From the NCBI GenBank assembly GCA_018398765.1, contig JAHBMJ010001879.1, positions 5,778 through 66,905 on the forward strand: DNA of 61,128 nucleotides, in the 5' to 3' direction. This DNA comes from Chromera velia (lineage: Eukaryota; Sar; Chromeraceae). Below the pieces are notes generated by a model. That model searched no databases, had not been told where the DNA came from, and saw only the letters and a list, made by a program, of their open reading frames with translations. Positions 12,801 to 23,803 of this stretch are shown in pieces. Each line of letters opens with the position of its first letter. Position 1 is the stretch's first letter. The translations under genes were made by a program, and so were the position numbers.

Positions 12801-14250
12801 TCGTTATGTATTATGTATCACAACACAAACATGTATTAGTACAGTTCCGTGGGTCCTGTTTGCCTGTGCTGCTATTCTCTGCTGTATGTTGTGTCTGCCT
12901 ACCTGTTTGCTTGCCTCTCCGGTGCTTGCAGTGGTCTGGTGTGGACCTGTTTTTCCTCTATGAATACCCTCTGACTCTTCTCGGGTGGCCCCGACCTCAG
13001 GTACTTCGGGAGGCTTTGGGGGGGCTGCCCCGGTAAGTTTCTTTGGATTTCATGTGTGTATAAAAAGCAATGAGTCTACTTCTGCCTTTTGACTTTTTTG
13101 ATCTTTTCTCGGACTCGCGGGAGTGAGGGGAAAAGGGATGGCATGAGAGAGGGCACGCTCGCGCGTTTCAAGCTTTTCTTTTCACGCGGAACTTTTCTAT
13201 CTAATTCGCGATTGGCTAGCTATATCAGTAACTTCTCCCTCGTCCCTCGATCCCGGTTTTCCTTCCCATTCCATTCTTCTCTATTGCTGTTTCTTTCAAT
13301 CAGCTTTTCTTTCCATCAAAGAGAGTCCCGAGGGAGAGAGATCCTCTCTGTTGGTTCTTCTCTTCTATTCATGCACGTTTTATCCGTTCGAGCGTTCATT
13401 CTTTTTTCATGATTCAGTATTCATCTCATCTGCTCCTCTTCTCTGGTCTTCCCTCCCTCCACACAATTAAGAAAGCAGGTTCTCCAAATTTTGGGAGAAG
13501 GTGATCGTGTTCGAGGAACCTCTGAAAGGTCGCGTGAAGGCCCTCGAAGGCACTCTGGACGGACAAAAGATGAACTTTAAGATCGATGCAGACATCGAAA
13601 AGTCAATGGTCGAAGCACTGTCCAAATTCTTGAAGGTGGGCCGGGGGCTTCGAACAGACGGAAAGAAAAACAGGCGCATTCATTGATCGGTCCATCAAAG
13701 AGCAGAGGTTTTTGTTTTTGGTCAGAACGAAAGAAAAAAGAAAAGAAAGAAGAAAAGAAAGAAAGAAAGAAAGAAAGAAAGAAAAAAAAAAAAAAAAAAA
13801 GTCTTTGCAGGCACTCCACTGAAGCAAGTTTGAAGATGGATTGAAATTTTGTGATCAATCTTGCGATCAGAAGGTCTTCGGGAAATTTTCTCTTGACACA
13901 AGGTTGAAATTGTTCTCCGTGCAAATTGCGACTTTTTGGGCCTCCTCTGCCGAGCGGCGTGTTTTGTCTTTTCAGAGTCTGTCTATATACATGTCAAAAA
14001 TATACACATGCAACAACGTGTCGGACACATGCAGATCAGTGGTTGTAGAGTCGATTAACGAACAAGTCATACATTTATTTGTTCCTACTGTTCCACTCCA
14101 TTTTCTGCTGCATGCCCTATCGATCGATCGATGAATGTTTCTTTTCATCAGAAAGAATAGATTTATTTCGTTTGTATGATCGTCCGTCTAGCCTCCCTCT
14201 GCAGACCGACATCTTGATGTGTGCATGGACCAACTTTTCTGCATGTGTAC

Positions 14251-14295
<45 letters not shown>

Positions 14296-14304
14296 TGTAT
14301 GTGT

Positions 14305-14347
<43 letters not shown>

Positions 14348-14356
14348 TGTATGTGT

Positions 14357-14399
<43 letters not shown>

Positions 14400-14408
14400 T
14401 GTATGTGT

Positions 14409-14451
<43 letters not shown>

Positions 14452-14460
14452 TGTATGTGT

Positions 14461-14503
<43 letters not shown>

Positions 14504-14512
14504 TGTATGTGT

Positions 14513-14555
<43 letters not shown>

Positions 14556-16023
14556 TGTATGTGTGTGTATGTGTGTGTNGTGTGTGTGTGTGTGTGTGTG
14601 TGTGCGTGTGTGCCTTTTGAATTCTGATGCAGAGCGACGAGTGGCAGACCCAAATTCCTGGACTTTTTGTTTTCTCCGAAAAAGGAAAACAAAACGCTGA
14701 GAGATTTCGGACAGTATTCAAGAAGTACAAAGACAGTGATGCATTGAAAGGAGGGAGCGGAAAGGAGGGAGCAGAGAGAAAAGGCAAACGAGGAATATCA
14801 GAGGTCAGCAGCCACCCAGACAGACAGACAGACAGACAGACCTGACAGCGACTCAGCAAGTCAGATCGTCGGTAAAGCAGCTTGTCCATCCATGCGTTGG
14901 AGAGACGTCCGGTGTCTCTTTCGATAAGAAACGAAAAGGCAAAAATGATGAATGCATGATTGATTAATAACAAACGTTCATTACAAAAGGGAAAGGGCTC
15001 GACAGCTAGGATTGCATCGCTCTTCAAGTGCTGTAGCAGTTCATTCATTGATTCAGTGGCTGAGCGAGCTGTACCTCCCCGTATCGTCTCACCTCGTCAG
15101 ATGTAATTGTTTAGTCTCTTTCTGCATGCATGCATGCATGAACATTCCACCCCCCCAACCAAGCCCCGCATGCAGACCGTGAAGGAGGCCGCCCGCTCAG
15201 CTGCGAGAGCCAAGCAAATCGCACAGCAGAAGGTGGAGTCGGCCCGCCGTCTTCGAAATCGTCATGGTCGGTCGCTCCAAGGCACTCACCCTCAGGGGGG
15301 GCCTTCCGAAAAGAAGGAAGGGGAGGAGCTGCATGAGTCCGAGAAGAAGCCAGTGGCGGGATTCGTTGCTGTGACTGGCGACGGTGATGAGATTGTGAGA
15401 GGGATCACTTTGCGTCATGTGAAGTCGTGTGAGTTGAAGGGCACCGCCCAGTGGCCGCTCTTTGCTCCCTCCCTGATCTTCAAAGGTGAGCGGAATGACT
15501 GGAACGCGTTCGTTTATTTAGTTTGTGAACTCGTCACTCATTAGCTGGCCGGCTTAATTGAGAGAGAGTTCACTTTCTTTCCTGCGTCTCCTCTGTGTCT
15601 GTCAAGTGACTGCATGGTGTCAACTCATTGAACGAACCGCCTTCCTTTCCCCTTCAGATTCAACGAAAGAAACAAGGAAGGGAATAAATAAATAAATAAA
15701 GAAAGAAAGAAAGAGTTCAAATACACAATGAAGTAGACTTTTCCGGTGGCATCTTCGCGTTTTGTCCCCGCCTGAGCGTTGCATCCGCTTCCCTTCGATG
15801 CTTCCCACTCACCCCTTTGCAGGATCCTTCGCATGGCCAAAAGAGACGATGGGCGACGCCGCATGTACTCGAGGTAGGTCTGCGTCTTCCCTCCTTTTCG
15901 TCCCTCTGGCTCTCACTCTTTTCTTCTTTGTTTCCGCCTCCCTTTTCGAGGGTGTAGTACGTGGACAGGCCATCGCATGACCCCCGTTTCCTCGCAGGAT
16001 CAAGAGCTGTATGTGGGCATGTT

Positions 16024-16060
<37 letters not shown>

Positions 16061-16064
16061 GCGT

Positions 16065-16108
<44 letters not shown>

Positions 16109-16925
16109 TTGTGCTGTACGTAGGCGGGCTGACGGAAGGCAAGGAGAGTGGAGGCTTCCACAACCTGAGGCGGCACGTTTGGAAGCTGGGGCCTCGAGTG
16201 TCGTGGCTGGAGACTGTCCTCACGGCTGGGGACACACTCAGAGGGCAGGACCGCAATTTCTGCAGGTAGGTGCGTGCGTCGACTGGTGTGGTGGTTTCCT
16301 TTCTGCATTCCGAATTAAGGGAAGAGAGATCTAAGCTGAACGGACGGACGGAAATGAGTTGGGTAGAGGAATTCAGATGCATGCTTCCTCTGTCTTTCTC
16401 ACTCACTGTGTGTGATGGGGGGGGAGAGAAGGGAGACACGCAAGGCCAGTCCTGTTTCTCTTCACTTAGTCATGTAGTACGTGATTTAATTATTCAGAGA
16501 GTCATTCATTCATTCACTGATCGACTCATTCATTCAATGACTCTGCAGGCAGCCTCTCTTTTTCTTCTCCCTCCACGCATTCCTCTTCCTTTCTCCTTCT
16601 TCTTACGATCGAGCACTCCGACTGCATGGCCGGGGGGGCTGAGTGATTTTTATTCTATTGAATAGAATGCGATGAATTCAATTCGAGTGAAATCAACTCT
16701 GTCCGCTTGCCTGCTTGCCTGCCTGCCTGACTGCAGAGACCATTTGGGAAGAAACGCGGGTGTGCACATCTCAGACGTTTCTGAACCCTCTCAAATGTTC
16801 TTTCGACTGATCGCAAAGGCGCGTCCATTCTTTCTACTTGGGTGTGATTCTTTTTTGGCGTGTGGTTCATCCATTTTGTATGAGTTGGTACATTCATTCC
16901 ATGGGCCGCCCTCTCAATGTGTTTG

Positions 16926-16967
<42 letters not shown>

Positions 16968-17442
16968 AGCCGAAAATGTATGTGAGTGGGTCAGTCAGTC
17001 CGTTCGTCAGCCCGCCTGCCTGCCTGACAGCAATAGAAGTTGATCAGTGGATACTTTTTTGATCGGTCGATCGTTCTAATTCCTTTTCGTCCTTCCTTCC
17101 TTCCTTCCCATTTCTGAATTCCCATGCATGCAGGTCGAGGGAGGCGTGCATCCAATTCCGCAAGGTGTCCTCTCGGCCATTGCGTCCGGAACTCTGACGG
17201 CTGAGACACTTATGAATGCTTTGGTGATTCCCTGGTGCACAAAATTGAACAAAAGCTCAAAGATGCAGGCGAGACACGTGTCCCAGTTTGGTGGGCCTGA
17301 GAGGGCACAGCTAGAAGCAGCGGTGCCTGTGGTCGTACGGGAAGATCCTCAAAGATTTTGTTTTGTCTCAACACGAACTGACTTGGACGGAATGGGAATT
17401 ATGGGGCAAGCCAAAAATCTCGATTTTGTCGGAAAGTGTTGA
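9883..17442 (+). CDS. Golgi-type glycosyltransferase, family GT17 (MGAT3-like), 11 exons
   Basis: Exons: 9883-10010, 10783-11873, 12351-12496, 12932-13032, 13479-13635, 14633-14803, 15176-15485, 15823-15873, 16124-16265, 16737-16818, 17134-17442 (895 codons plus stop). All phases agree. Introns are GT-AG except the last, whose only frame-compatible donor is GC (AAG|GC). Residues 1-42 form a type II signal anchor (hydrophobic about 15-37). Residues 43-400 are a Ser/Pro/Gln-rich stem. The catalytic part matches GT17 (bisecting GlcNAc transferase family) in order: DLYMHSWDLQTLELRLEEE, VDLFFLYEYPLTLLGWPRPQ, RFSKFWEKVIVF, a DxDE-type metal site in VTGDGDEIVRG (about residue 675) and GVHISDVSEPSQMFFRLIAK. 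The expected role is adding a sugar to glycoproteins in the secretory pathway; donor and acceptor are unknown. Exon 1 rests on signal-anchor logic and matching phase only. Family assignment is from motif memory. Confidence 0.68.
12457..12633. repeat. 49-bp direct repeat over the donor of GT17 exon 3
   Basis: Repeat 12457-12505 is the last 40 bases of exon 12351-12496 plus donor GTGGGTGCA. It recurs at 12585-12633 with two mismatches inside the intron. The copy keeps an in-frame coding look and an intact donor, so it is a potential pseudo-exon. The 79-bp insert between the copies is AT-rich and ends ACATGTATTAGTACAGTTCC. Confidence 0.9.
12756..12887. repeat. Second direct-repeat pair with a related insert
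   Basis: Repeats 12756-12800 and 12843-12887 (45 bp, two mismatches) flank an insert containing TTATGTATTATGTATCA and ACACAAACATGTATTAGTAC. The insert is clearly related to the one at 12506-12584, so the same small element went in twice within one intron. Confidence 0.8.
13736..13801. repeat. (GAAA)n and poly-A tract
   Basis: GAAA repeats run into a long A run in the intron after GT17 exon 5. Confidence 0.9.
14257..14605. repeat. (GT)n array with 52-bp higher-order period
   Basis: A (GT)n tract interrupted by AT steps in triplets. The triplet pattern restarts at about 14289, 14341, 14393, 14445, 14497 and 14549, giving a 52-bp unit about six times. A single N sits at 14579, where the assembly could not be settled. 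Confidence 0.85.
16026..16110. repeat. (GT)n/(GC)n tract in GT17 intron
   Basis: A GT microsatellite with a GTGTGC-rich core, just upstream of the acceptor of exon 16124-16265. Confidence 0.85.
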
Positions 17443-18260
17443 ATGAAGAATTCGAAATGTACTTGTTATACACATCGGTATCATGATGCACATAGTCAAC
17501 TGTTCAAAAACTCATTCATTTATTCATTCATTTTTCCATTCTTCAAAGTTTTTTTCATTCATTTAACCCTAGCATTCAACCATTCCTAGATCTATTCATC
17601 CATCCGTCCATTCATTCATTCATTCATTGATTCATTCTAGGGTTCATTTTTTTATTCATTCACTTATTCATTAATTCCTAGATTGCGTGGTTGACCAGAG
17701 CCTAAGTGGTGACTCATCAGCTTTAACCGCCTCAATTCATTCAATTCATTCATTCATTCATTGATTCATTCCTTCATTTATCAATTCATTCATTCATTCA
17801 TTCATTCAGTCTTATTATTGCTTTACCGGTTTTTAAGACATTTTTTTGATTGACAAAGTTTTAATTAGCCGATACCTGGCAGTGGACCGCGGGGATTCCT
17901 AGAACATAAAATCCTATCATATCCTTTATCATGAGTTTACAATTTTTACCGTATATCTTGAGTGTATGGCTATAGATGTGATTGACAATCTGAGTCTGAT
18001 TCAATATATCTTCATTATGATTATACATTCAAAGCTATATTACCATCGCGGCTTGTATAAAGCGTGTAGCGCAATTAGCTACTAGCGTTCAATTGATGTT
18101 CAACAGAGCGTTTTTTTTTATAAGACTAATGATAAGAGTCTATTAAGAAAATCTTGAATCCGAGAAGACTAGCAAAAAGATAAAAATAATGAAAATAAAG
18201 GTATTAACTGGGACAGTAGCCTGTCTCTGAACGTATAATAATAATAATTACGTATTTCAC
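17443..18260. other. AT-rich island with ATTC repeats and a LINE 3'-end copy
   Basis: No gene. (ATTC)n blocks surround a sense copy of the LINE terminus at 17687-17738. Further on, at about 17870-17910, it shares CCTGGCAGTGGACC followed by an AGAACAT stretch with two other AT-rich islands. Confidence 0.65.
17687..17738 (+). mobile_element. Solo LINE 3' end with ATTC tail
   Basis: The copy starts GTGGTTGACCAGAGCCTAAG and ends AACCGCCTCAATTCATTC, then runs into ATTC repeats. It is the same family as 7586-7638. The lack of any RT coding sequence upstream suggests a strongly 5'-truncated insertion or a SINE sharing this tail. Confidence 0.75.
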
Positions 18261-18261
18261 A

Positions 18262-18525
18262 CGGCCGCCCCAAATCACCCTCGCACCTCGACCGACTGCC
18301 TATGAATGCAAAGACCGCCGCCCCAAATCACCCTCGCACCTCGACCGACTCTAGCGACCGACTGCCTATGCGCCGCCCGAAATCACCCTCGCACCTCGAC
18401 CGACTGCCTATATGAATGCATGCAACGCCGCCCCAAATCACCCTCGCACCTCGACCGACTCGACCGACTGCCCATGAATGCCAAACACCACCATCGAAGG
18501 CACCCACACGCCTCCACCGACTTCC
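18262..18525. repeat. GC-rich minisatellite
   Basis: A unit with GCCGCCCCAAATCACCCTCG and then CACCTCGACCGACT occurs about four times with spacers of variable length. The region is far more GC-rich than the adjacent island. Confidence 0.85.
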
Positions 18526-18629
18526 AATGATGATGATGGACAAAGCCTCGCACTGACCAGATGCACGTCGATCGATTGCACTTAATTCTTACACACAAAA
18601 ATATCAATGAAATTCAGCTGCGCGACTGA

Positions 18630-18790
18630 TACAAAGACAGACTATATCGTCCTTTCTTTCCCCTTTTCTTTTTCTTCATTCTCTTCTGTTCTTTTCTTTC
18701 TTTTTTTGGCGCGTTCCCTCAGTGGAAGGGTACTAGAGCTCCAGGCCTTGAGCGTACCCTGCGGCCCTTCTTTGCCCAGTCAGACAGATA
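18630..18790. repeat. Dispersed 160-bp repeat, copy 1
   Basis: Shared with 24333-24485. Both contain a CTTTTCT-rich start, TTGGCGCG, CCCTCA.TGGAAGGGTAC, GGCCTTGAGCGTACCCTGCG and GCCCAGT. The overlap covers about 160 bp with few differences. Its nature is unknown. Confidence 0.75.
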
Positions 18791-19146
18791 GACAACACAA
18801 GACACACAGAGAAGCAAACAAAGCCTCGCAGGGACTTTCCTACTTCCTCGCCTCTAGCCTCCTCTCTTTCGTTGTCTCTTCTTTTTTCTTCCACTCCCTT
18901 CAAATTTCTTCTCCCAGGACGTCGATCGCTTCTTCTGTCACATGAAGGCGATCCCTCCCAGTGGGAAATTGAATGGAAGCAGTGAAAAGCTTGACGCAGA
19001 AAGAAAGAAAGAAAGAAAGAAAAAAAGAGCTCACAGGGCTCATTCTCTCATGACAGTTTGTGCCGGCATTACATCGCCCCCCCCTCTCCTCCCCTGAATT
19101 CCCCTTCCCTTCAGGTCATCCGATTGATGGGCATGCAAGTTTGAAA

Positions 19147-20322
19147 TCAGAAAGAGGGAATCACATCCATCCCAGCGTCTTGCGCCTCCTGCACATGTCG
19201 AGGATGCCAAACCCCCGCCTGCACCTCCCCGATGTGCCCCGTCTGCAACAGCAGCATCGCAAGCCGAGAGATCCCGATGCCCCCCCCAATCGTCAAAGGC
19301 ACCTCCCCACTCATCACAGAAGAGTGATACGGCAGCTGCAGACGGTCTTCCATCCGCCTGTGCGCGAGCTGTTTCGGGAGGGACTCGCTGTCTACCCGGA
19401 TTCCCATCGACGAGAGCTCGTGCCTGTACCCCGTCACAGGGTGCTGCACGATGATGTCTCCATTCAAATTCCAATCGTCGTAGTCGGGAGCTCGCACCTC
19501 CTCGGGGGGGGATCCGTCACGCATCGGCCACCCCATCCCCTGGATGAAAATGGCCCCCCACTTGTTCACTGCTCTGTTTTCACGTCCGTGCACGTCCTCC
19601 TCTGGCCAGGTAGCGTGAAGATCTTCCGCTGTGATGATTCGGATCTCCTCCGGGAGTTCTTGGCAGTGCTTCAGTTGGGGGAAGGTGTTGCGGATCTCCC
19701 TTTCCGTCTCTTTGACCAACCTCCAGATTCTCCGCACAACGCTGTGCAGGAACACCAGCGTCCTCTGTTCTTTCGTGATGACCAGCTCCCAGTCCCACTG
19801 GTCACAAATGTTCGAGTGAGTCGGGTCTCCGAAGTAACCCTTTCGAATGGATAGAGAGTCACAGACAAGACCCTCACCCGGACAGAGACCGTACTTCTTG
19901 CACAAACACCGCTTCCACTTGGCAAGAGACTGCACAACCTCAGCATCAAATCCGTGGGTTTCTTGGACAGTGCTCAGGTCGACCTCGATGCCTCTTTTGG
20001 AGCCTTTCAGGTTGGGGACGCGGAACTTCACGGAGGACTTCAGCTCACTTCCATCAAGATCGTCGTTGATTCCTGTCCCCGTCACAAAGGCCAAGGGAGA
20101 GACATGAGGCAACAGGTTGAACTCCTTCGACAACAAAGCCGCAAACGTTCTTTTTACTTCACTCACGCCCCTCATTCTCTCAACGCCACGCAACACAGGA
20201 CGGTAATTACCTGCCAGGGTATTTCCGGGCATGTACTGATCTTCCGGGCAGTACATCGGCAGCTCCTGCGAGTAGTCAGAGCCACCGATGCCGCCACCCG
20301 GGTCTTCAAGTCGTGACGTCAT
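19147..20322 (-). CDS. asnA: Aspartate-ammonia ligase (bacterial-type asparagine synthetase A)
   Basis: A single 391-residue frame without introns. AsnA makes asparagine from aspartate, ammonia and ATP and is built like a class II aminoacyl-tRNA synthetase core. Hallmarks seen: WDWE at about 176-179, WGAIFIQGMGWPMRDG, RAPDYDDWN at 277-285, NGDIIVQHPV, ELSSMGIRVD at 302-311, and the class II motif-3-like GGGIGISRL at 346-354, followed by MLLL and HIGEVQAGVW. E. coli AsnA is about 330 residues, so this protein has roughly 50 extra N-terminal residues with no clear targeting signal. The ATG at 20322 is the first in a frame that is conserved soon after. Absence of introns contrasts with every other gene here and, with the prokaryotic family, suggests acquisition by gene transfer (inference). 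Function by homology is firm. Confidence 0.93.
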   Translation of the reverse strand: MTSRLEDPGGGIGGSDYSQELPMYCPEDQYMPGNTLAGNYRPVLRGVERMRGVSEVKRTFAALLSKEFNLLPHVSPLAFVTGTGINDDLDGSELKSSVKFRVPNLKGSKRGIEVDLSTVQETHGFDAEVVQSLAKWKRCLCKKYGLCPGEGLVCDSLSIRKGYFGDPTHSNICDQWDWELVITKEQRTLVFLHSVVRRIWRLVKETEREIRNTFPQLKHCQELPEEIRIITAEDLHATWPEEDVHGRENRAVNKWGAIFIQGMGWPMRDGSPPEEVRAPDYDDWNLNGDIIVQHPVTGYRHELSSMGIRVDSESLPKQLAHRRMEDRLQLPYHSSVMSGEVPLTIGGGIGISRLAMLLLQTGHIGEVQAGVWHPRHVQEAQDAGMDVIPSF

Positions 20323-20868
20323 TGACGTACGTTCAACTCAGAGCAAGGTCGATCAAACAACAGTTTGTCAGAAGTAGCAGACTGGTCTGTGACAAACCAA
20401 ATGAGCTCTTGAAGACAGAAGGAGCGGCAGACTGTCAAGCTTAGGACCGTGTAAGCCTTTGCAGGGTATGAAGACATGTATGAATTAAGTGGAACGGGAT
20501 TCGTCCGTCGGAGATATGTCGGAGATCGTCAGTCATAGACGGTGTATAATTGGCAGCTGCATGATAAACGCCAGCTACAGCATGATACAGCATGCATGCT
20601 ATATTTGACGCACGCAAGCGCGCGTGGCACTATGTGGCACTTGCATGGCGCGACTTCCCTTCCGCATGCATGCTCCATGCATGCTCCTGCATGTGTCAGG
20701 CGCGTGTCTCGCCATCCTGGAGGAGGAGAAGAGGGGCAGACTTTGACGGACTCTAAGGTGAAGCCGTTCCCCGTGCATCGGACGGAGAGACGGAATTAAG
20801 GGAGGGACAGAGCGCGGCTCCCACTGCAGGCGCAGTGCAGCAACAGGCCGTCTTCTACAAGCGGTATA

Positions 20869-21303
20869 ATGTCTGATACGGAAGGTGGTCGGACCGAATC
20901 AAACAGCAAGGCGGCGATTTCGTTTTGGCGGCTCACGCGGGTCTGGTCGAGTTTCGTTTTCACTGAGGGCGCGGTGGCCTCGATTTCGGGGTCGAACCGA
21001 TGGAACTCCGCCCCTCTGACGCCTCAGGAGCCCACAAAAATGTATGACGAGGATCTAACCGAACTGGAAGCCCCTGTGATTCCAGTCAGCGCAGAAGGGG
21101 GCGAGTCGCACGGTGTGGAGTCGAGAGGAGGGCAGAGTTGGACTTTGAGACTGAAGGCTTTGAGGCAGGGATGCGACGAGCCAACAACGGAGATCACGTC
21201 GGAGAGACTCTCTCAGCTCGGACCGGGATGGCACAAGCTGTCATTGCACAGTGGAGACCCATGGGATGATTCAGATGTGTATTTTACAGTAGAGATCGGA
21301 TAA
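20869..21303 (+). CDS. Hypothetical protein, 144 codons (copy 1)
   Basis: A frame from ATG to TAA encoding an acidic, polar protein with no membrane segment and no family I recognise. It begins MSDTEGG, has a WRLTRVWSSFVFTEG patch and ends DPWDDSDVYFTVEIG. It is divergent from asnA, whose start is about 550 bp away. G+C is higher than in the AT-rich flank, and the frame closes just where composition drops, which favours a real coding exon. It could also be the last exon of a longer gene. An identical copy lies at 21748-22182. Confidence 0.4.
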   Translation: MSDTEGGRTESNSKAAISFWRLTRVWSSFVFTEGAVASISGSNRWNSAPLTPQEPTKMYDEDLTELEAPVIPVSAEGGESHGVESRGGQSWTLRLKALRQGCDEPTTEITSERLSQLGPGWHKLSLHSGDPWDDSDVYFTVEIG

Positions 21304-21747
21304 ATTATTAAATGTAATTTATGTAAAATTTTTGATTGGTTGAGTTCCATTCGATCAACTTCTAGTGTCAAGCAGAGAGGGAGGGAGGGAGGGAGNGTCG
21401 GAGATCGTCAGTCATAGACGGTGTATAATTGGCAGCTGCATGATAAACGCCAGCTACAGCATGATACAGCATGCATGCTATATTTGACGCACGCAAGCGC
21501 GCGTGGCACTATGTGGCACTTGCATGGCGCGACTTCCCTTCCGCATGCATGCTCCATGCATGCTCCTGCATGTGTCAGGCGCGTGTCTCGCCATCCTGGA
21601 GGAGGAGAAGAGGGGCAGACTTTGACGGACTCTAAGGTGAAGCCGTTCCCCGTGCATCGGACGGAGAGACGGAATTAAGGGAGGGACAGAGCGCGGCTCC
21701 CACTGCAGGCGCAGTGCAGCAACAGGCCGTCTTCTACAAGCGGTATA

Positions 21748-22182
21748 ATGTCTGATACGGAAGGTGGTCGGACCGAATCAAACAGCAAGGCGGCGATTTC
21801 GTTTTGGCGGCTCACGCGGGTCTGGTCGAGTTTCGTTTTCACTGAGGGCGCGGTGGCCTCGATTTCGGGGTCGAACCGATGGAACTCCGCCCCTCTGACG
21901 CCTCAGGAGCCCACAAAAATGTATGACGAGGATCTAACCGAACTGGAAGCCCCTGTGATTCCAGTCAGCGCAGAAGGGGGCGAGTCGCACGGTGTGGAGT
22001 CGAGAGGAGGGCAGAGTTGGACTTTGAGACTGAAGGCTTTGAGGCAGGGATGCGACGAGCCAACAACGGAGATCACGTCGGAGAGACTCTCTCAGCTCGG
22101 ACCGGGATGGCACAAGCTGTCATTGCACAGTGGAGACCCATGGGATGATTCAGATGTGTATTTTACAGTAGAGATCGGATAA
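21748..22182 (+). CDS. Hypothetical protein, 144 codons (copy 2)
   Basis: Identical to the frame at 20869-21303 because it lies in the second copy of the 879-bp duplication. It may not exist as a separate gene if the duplication is an assembly artefact. Confidence 0.3.
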   Translation: MSDTEGGRTESNSKAAISFWRLTRVWSSFVFTEGAVASISGSNRWNSAPLTPQEPTKMYDEDLTELEAPVIPVSAEGGESHGVESRGGQSWTLRLKALRQGCDEPTTEITSERLSQLGPGWHKLSLHSGDPWDDSDVYFTVEIG

Positions 22183-22282
22183 ATTATTAAATGTAATTTA
22201 TGTAAAATTTTTGATTGGTTGAGTTCCATTCGATCAACTTCTAGTGTCAAGCAGAGAGGGAGGGAGGGAGGGAGNNNNNNNN

Positions 22283-23768
22283 AGGGAGACAAAGAGAGAG
22301 AGGGAGAGGGAGACAGGGAGAGAGAGAGACCTCAGAATAGAGTCCCCCGGAGCTCAATGCCCCTCAATGTGTATCAATGTGACATTGAATGTGTGAGTTG
22401 TTCTAGGGGTTGTTTCAACTTTTTTTTTTTCCAGGGAAAATTTTAAACCAAATGTATGCACATTCTTTTCGTTCTAATTATTTTTTTTTATTAATTCTTT
22501 TCGATGATGTACATTTTTTTATTTCTTTTAATTTTTTGGAGTTTCTTTTTTCTAGAAGGAAATGATTTCAATAAGCACAGTGTTCGTTTGCTCTAATTTC
22601 CGAATATTTGTTCATTATTCAAATGCATACAAGAAGAATTGATGAGATCTGAATAGATTCGATATAAATTGTCATATAATCTGGCATGTACTCCTAAAAG
22701 ACGAAAAGTTTTTTTTTTTTTATTGATTGATTGATATGTTCCACCCTAGGGCCTTCTCGCTATATCTATCTGTCGCCAGGTCGAGATACAAACTATATGT
22801 ATGGGGGAAGGGATCATAAGGGATGCTCTAATATAAGAGATGCCCGGACCACCCGGCCTGCCCATATCTGCCCATCAATCAATCAATCTATAATATCTCA
22901 CACCTATAATTAGCTTTCAGTGAGCTCTAATTTAGCAGAAGCCTAGGCAGAAGCGAAACCAGAAGTGAGAAATAAACTGAGCTACCTAGTAGCTAGAAAG
23001 AAATTAAACCAAAAAATTCAGAGAAGAGGAATGACCGACTTAAACCAGACGTCAATCATCCTTAAAGGCGTCCTAGCCGCATCCTGCAGTAAAATCGCAA
23101 TAATCTCTTGTCTCATTGTTTTAACACAACTACTTTCAAGTTCCGCCCTCGTCCTTTTTCTGTTCCTTTTCACACTGGAGCAGCAACTTGCCCAGCAACC
23201 GAACGGGAAGTCCTGCAGTCGTATGTACTTACCAAAATAGCGACGTTTGAAGATCGAGTTTTCGACATGCACATTTGCAGAAATGTGTGCATGTTTTGCG
23301 TCATCAGGTGCGTTTCTTCGATGACGAGCGATCAGACATGGATGTATGATGTGCATGCACCCGAGTTCCATGTCGGCTGCCACATTGCCGTTGCGCACGT
23401 CCGACGCTCGATCGAATGTGAATTCGGTTTGTCCTTTCGCTCTAGCTCCTTCTCTTCGTTCCCCACCACGGTCTCAAGAGCGTACACAACAAAAGGGACG
23501 GAAAATGGAATTAACACGGCGGGACTCTTTCAGCATCGATGGATGGCTGGAAGAACTTCGAAGGAACAGCGTGCACGGAGAGGAGAGGAAATTCTCTGTC
23601 AACAAAAGAAACAAACTCAAGCAGCCAAACTCACTCACAGACACAAAGACATCCAGGGATCTGCCAGCTATCAGAACTGGAGTGAGACTAATCAATCAAT
23701 CCACCGACCCATCACTGAATCTTCGTCCCCGTCGATCCTCTCAATGAACGAAGACTGCGCTTGCACAT

Positions 23769-23803
<35 letters not shown>

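Larger units (their letters stand above)
20518..22274. repeat. 879-bp perfect tandem duplication bounded by Ns
   Basis: Copy 1 is 20518-21395 and copy 2 is 21397-22274. They appear identical. Copy 2 begins directly after a single N (21396), and both copies end in the same GGGAGGGAGGGAG run just before Ns (21396; 22275-22282). That pattern fits an unmerged assembly overlap at least as well as a real duplication. Confidence 0.9.
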
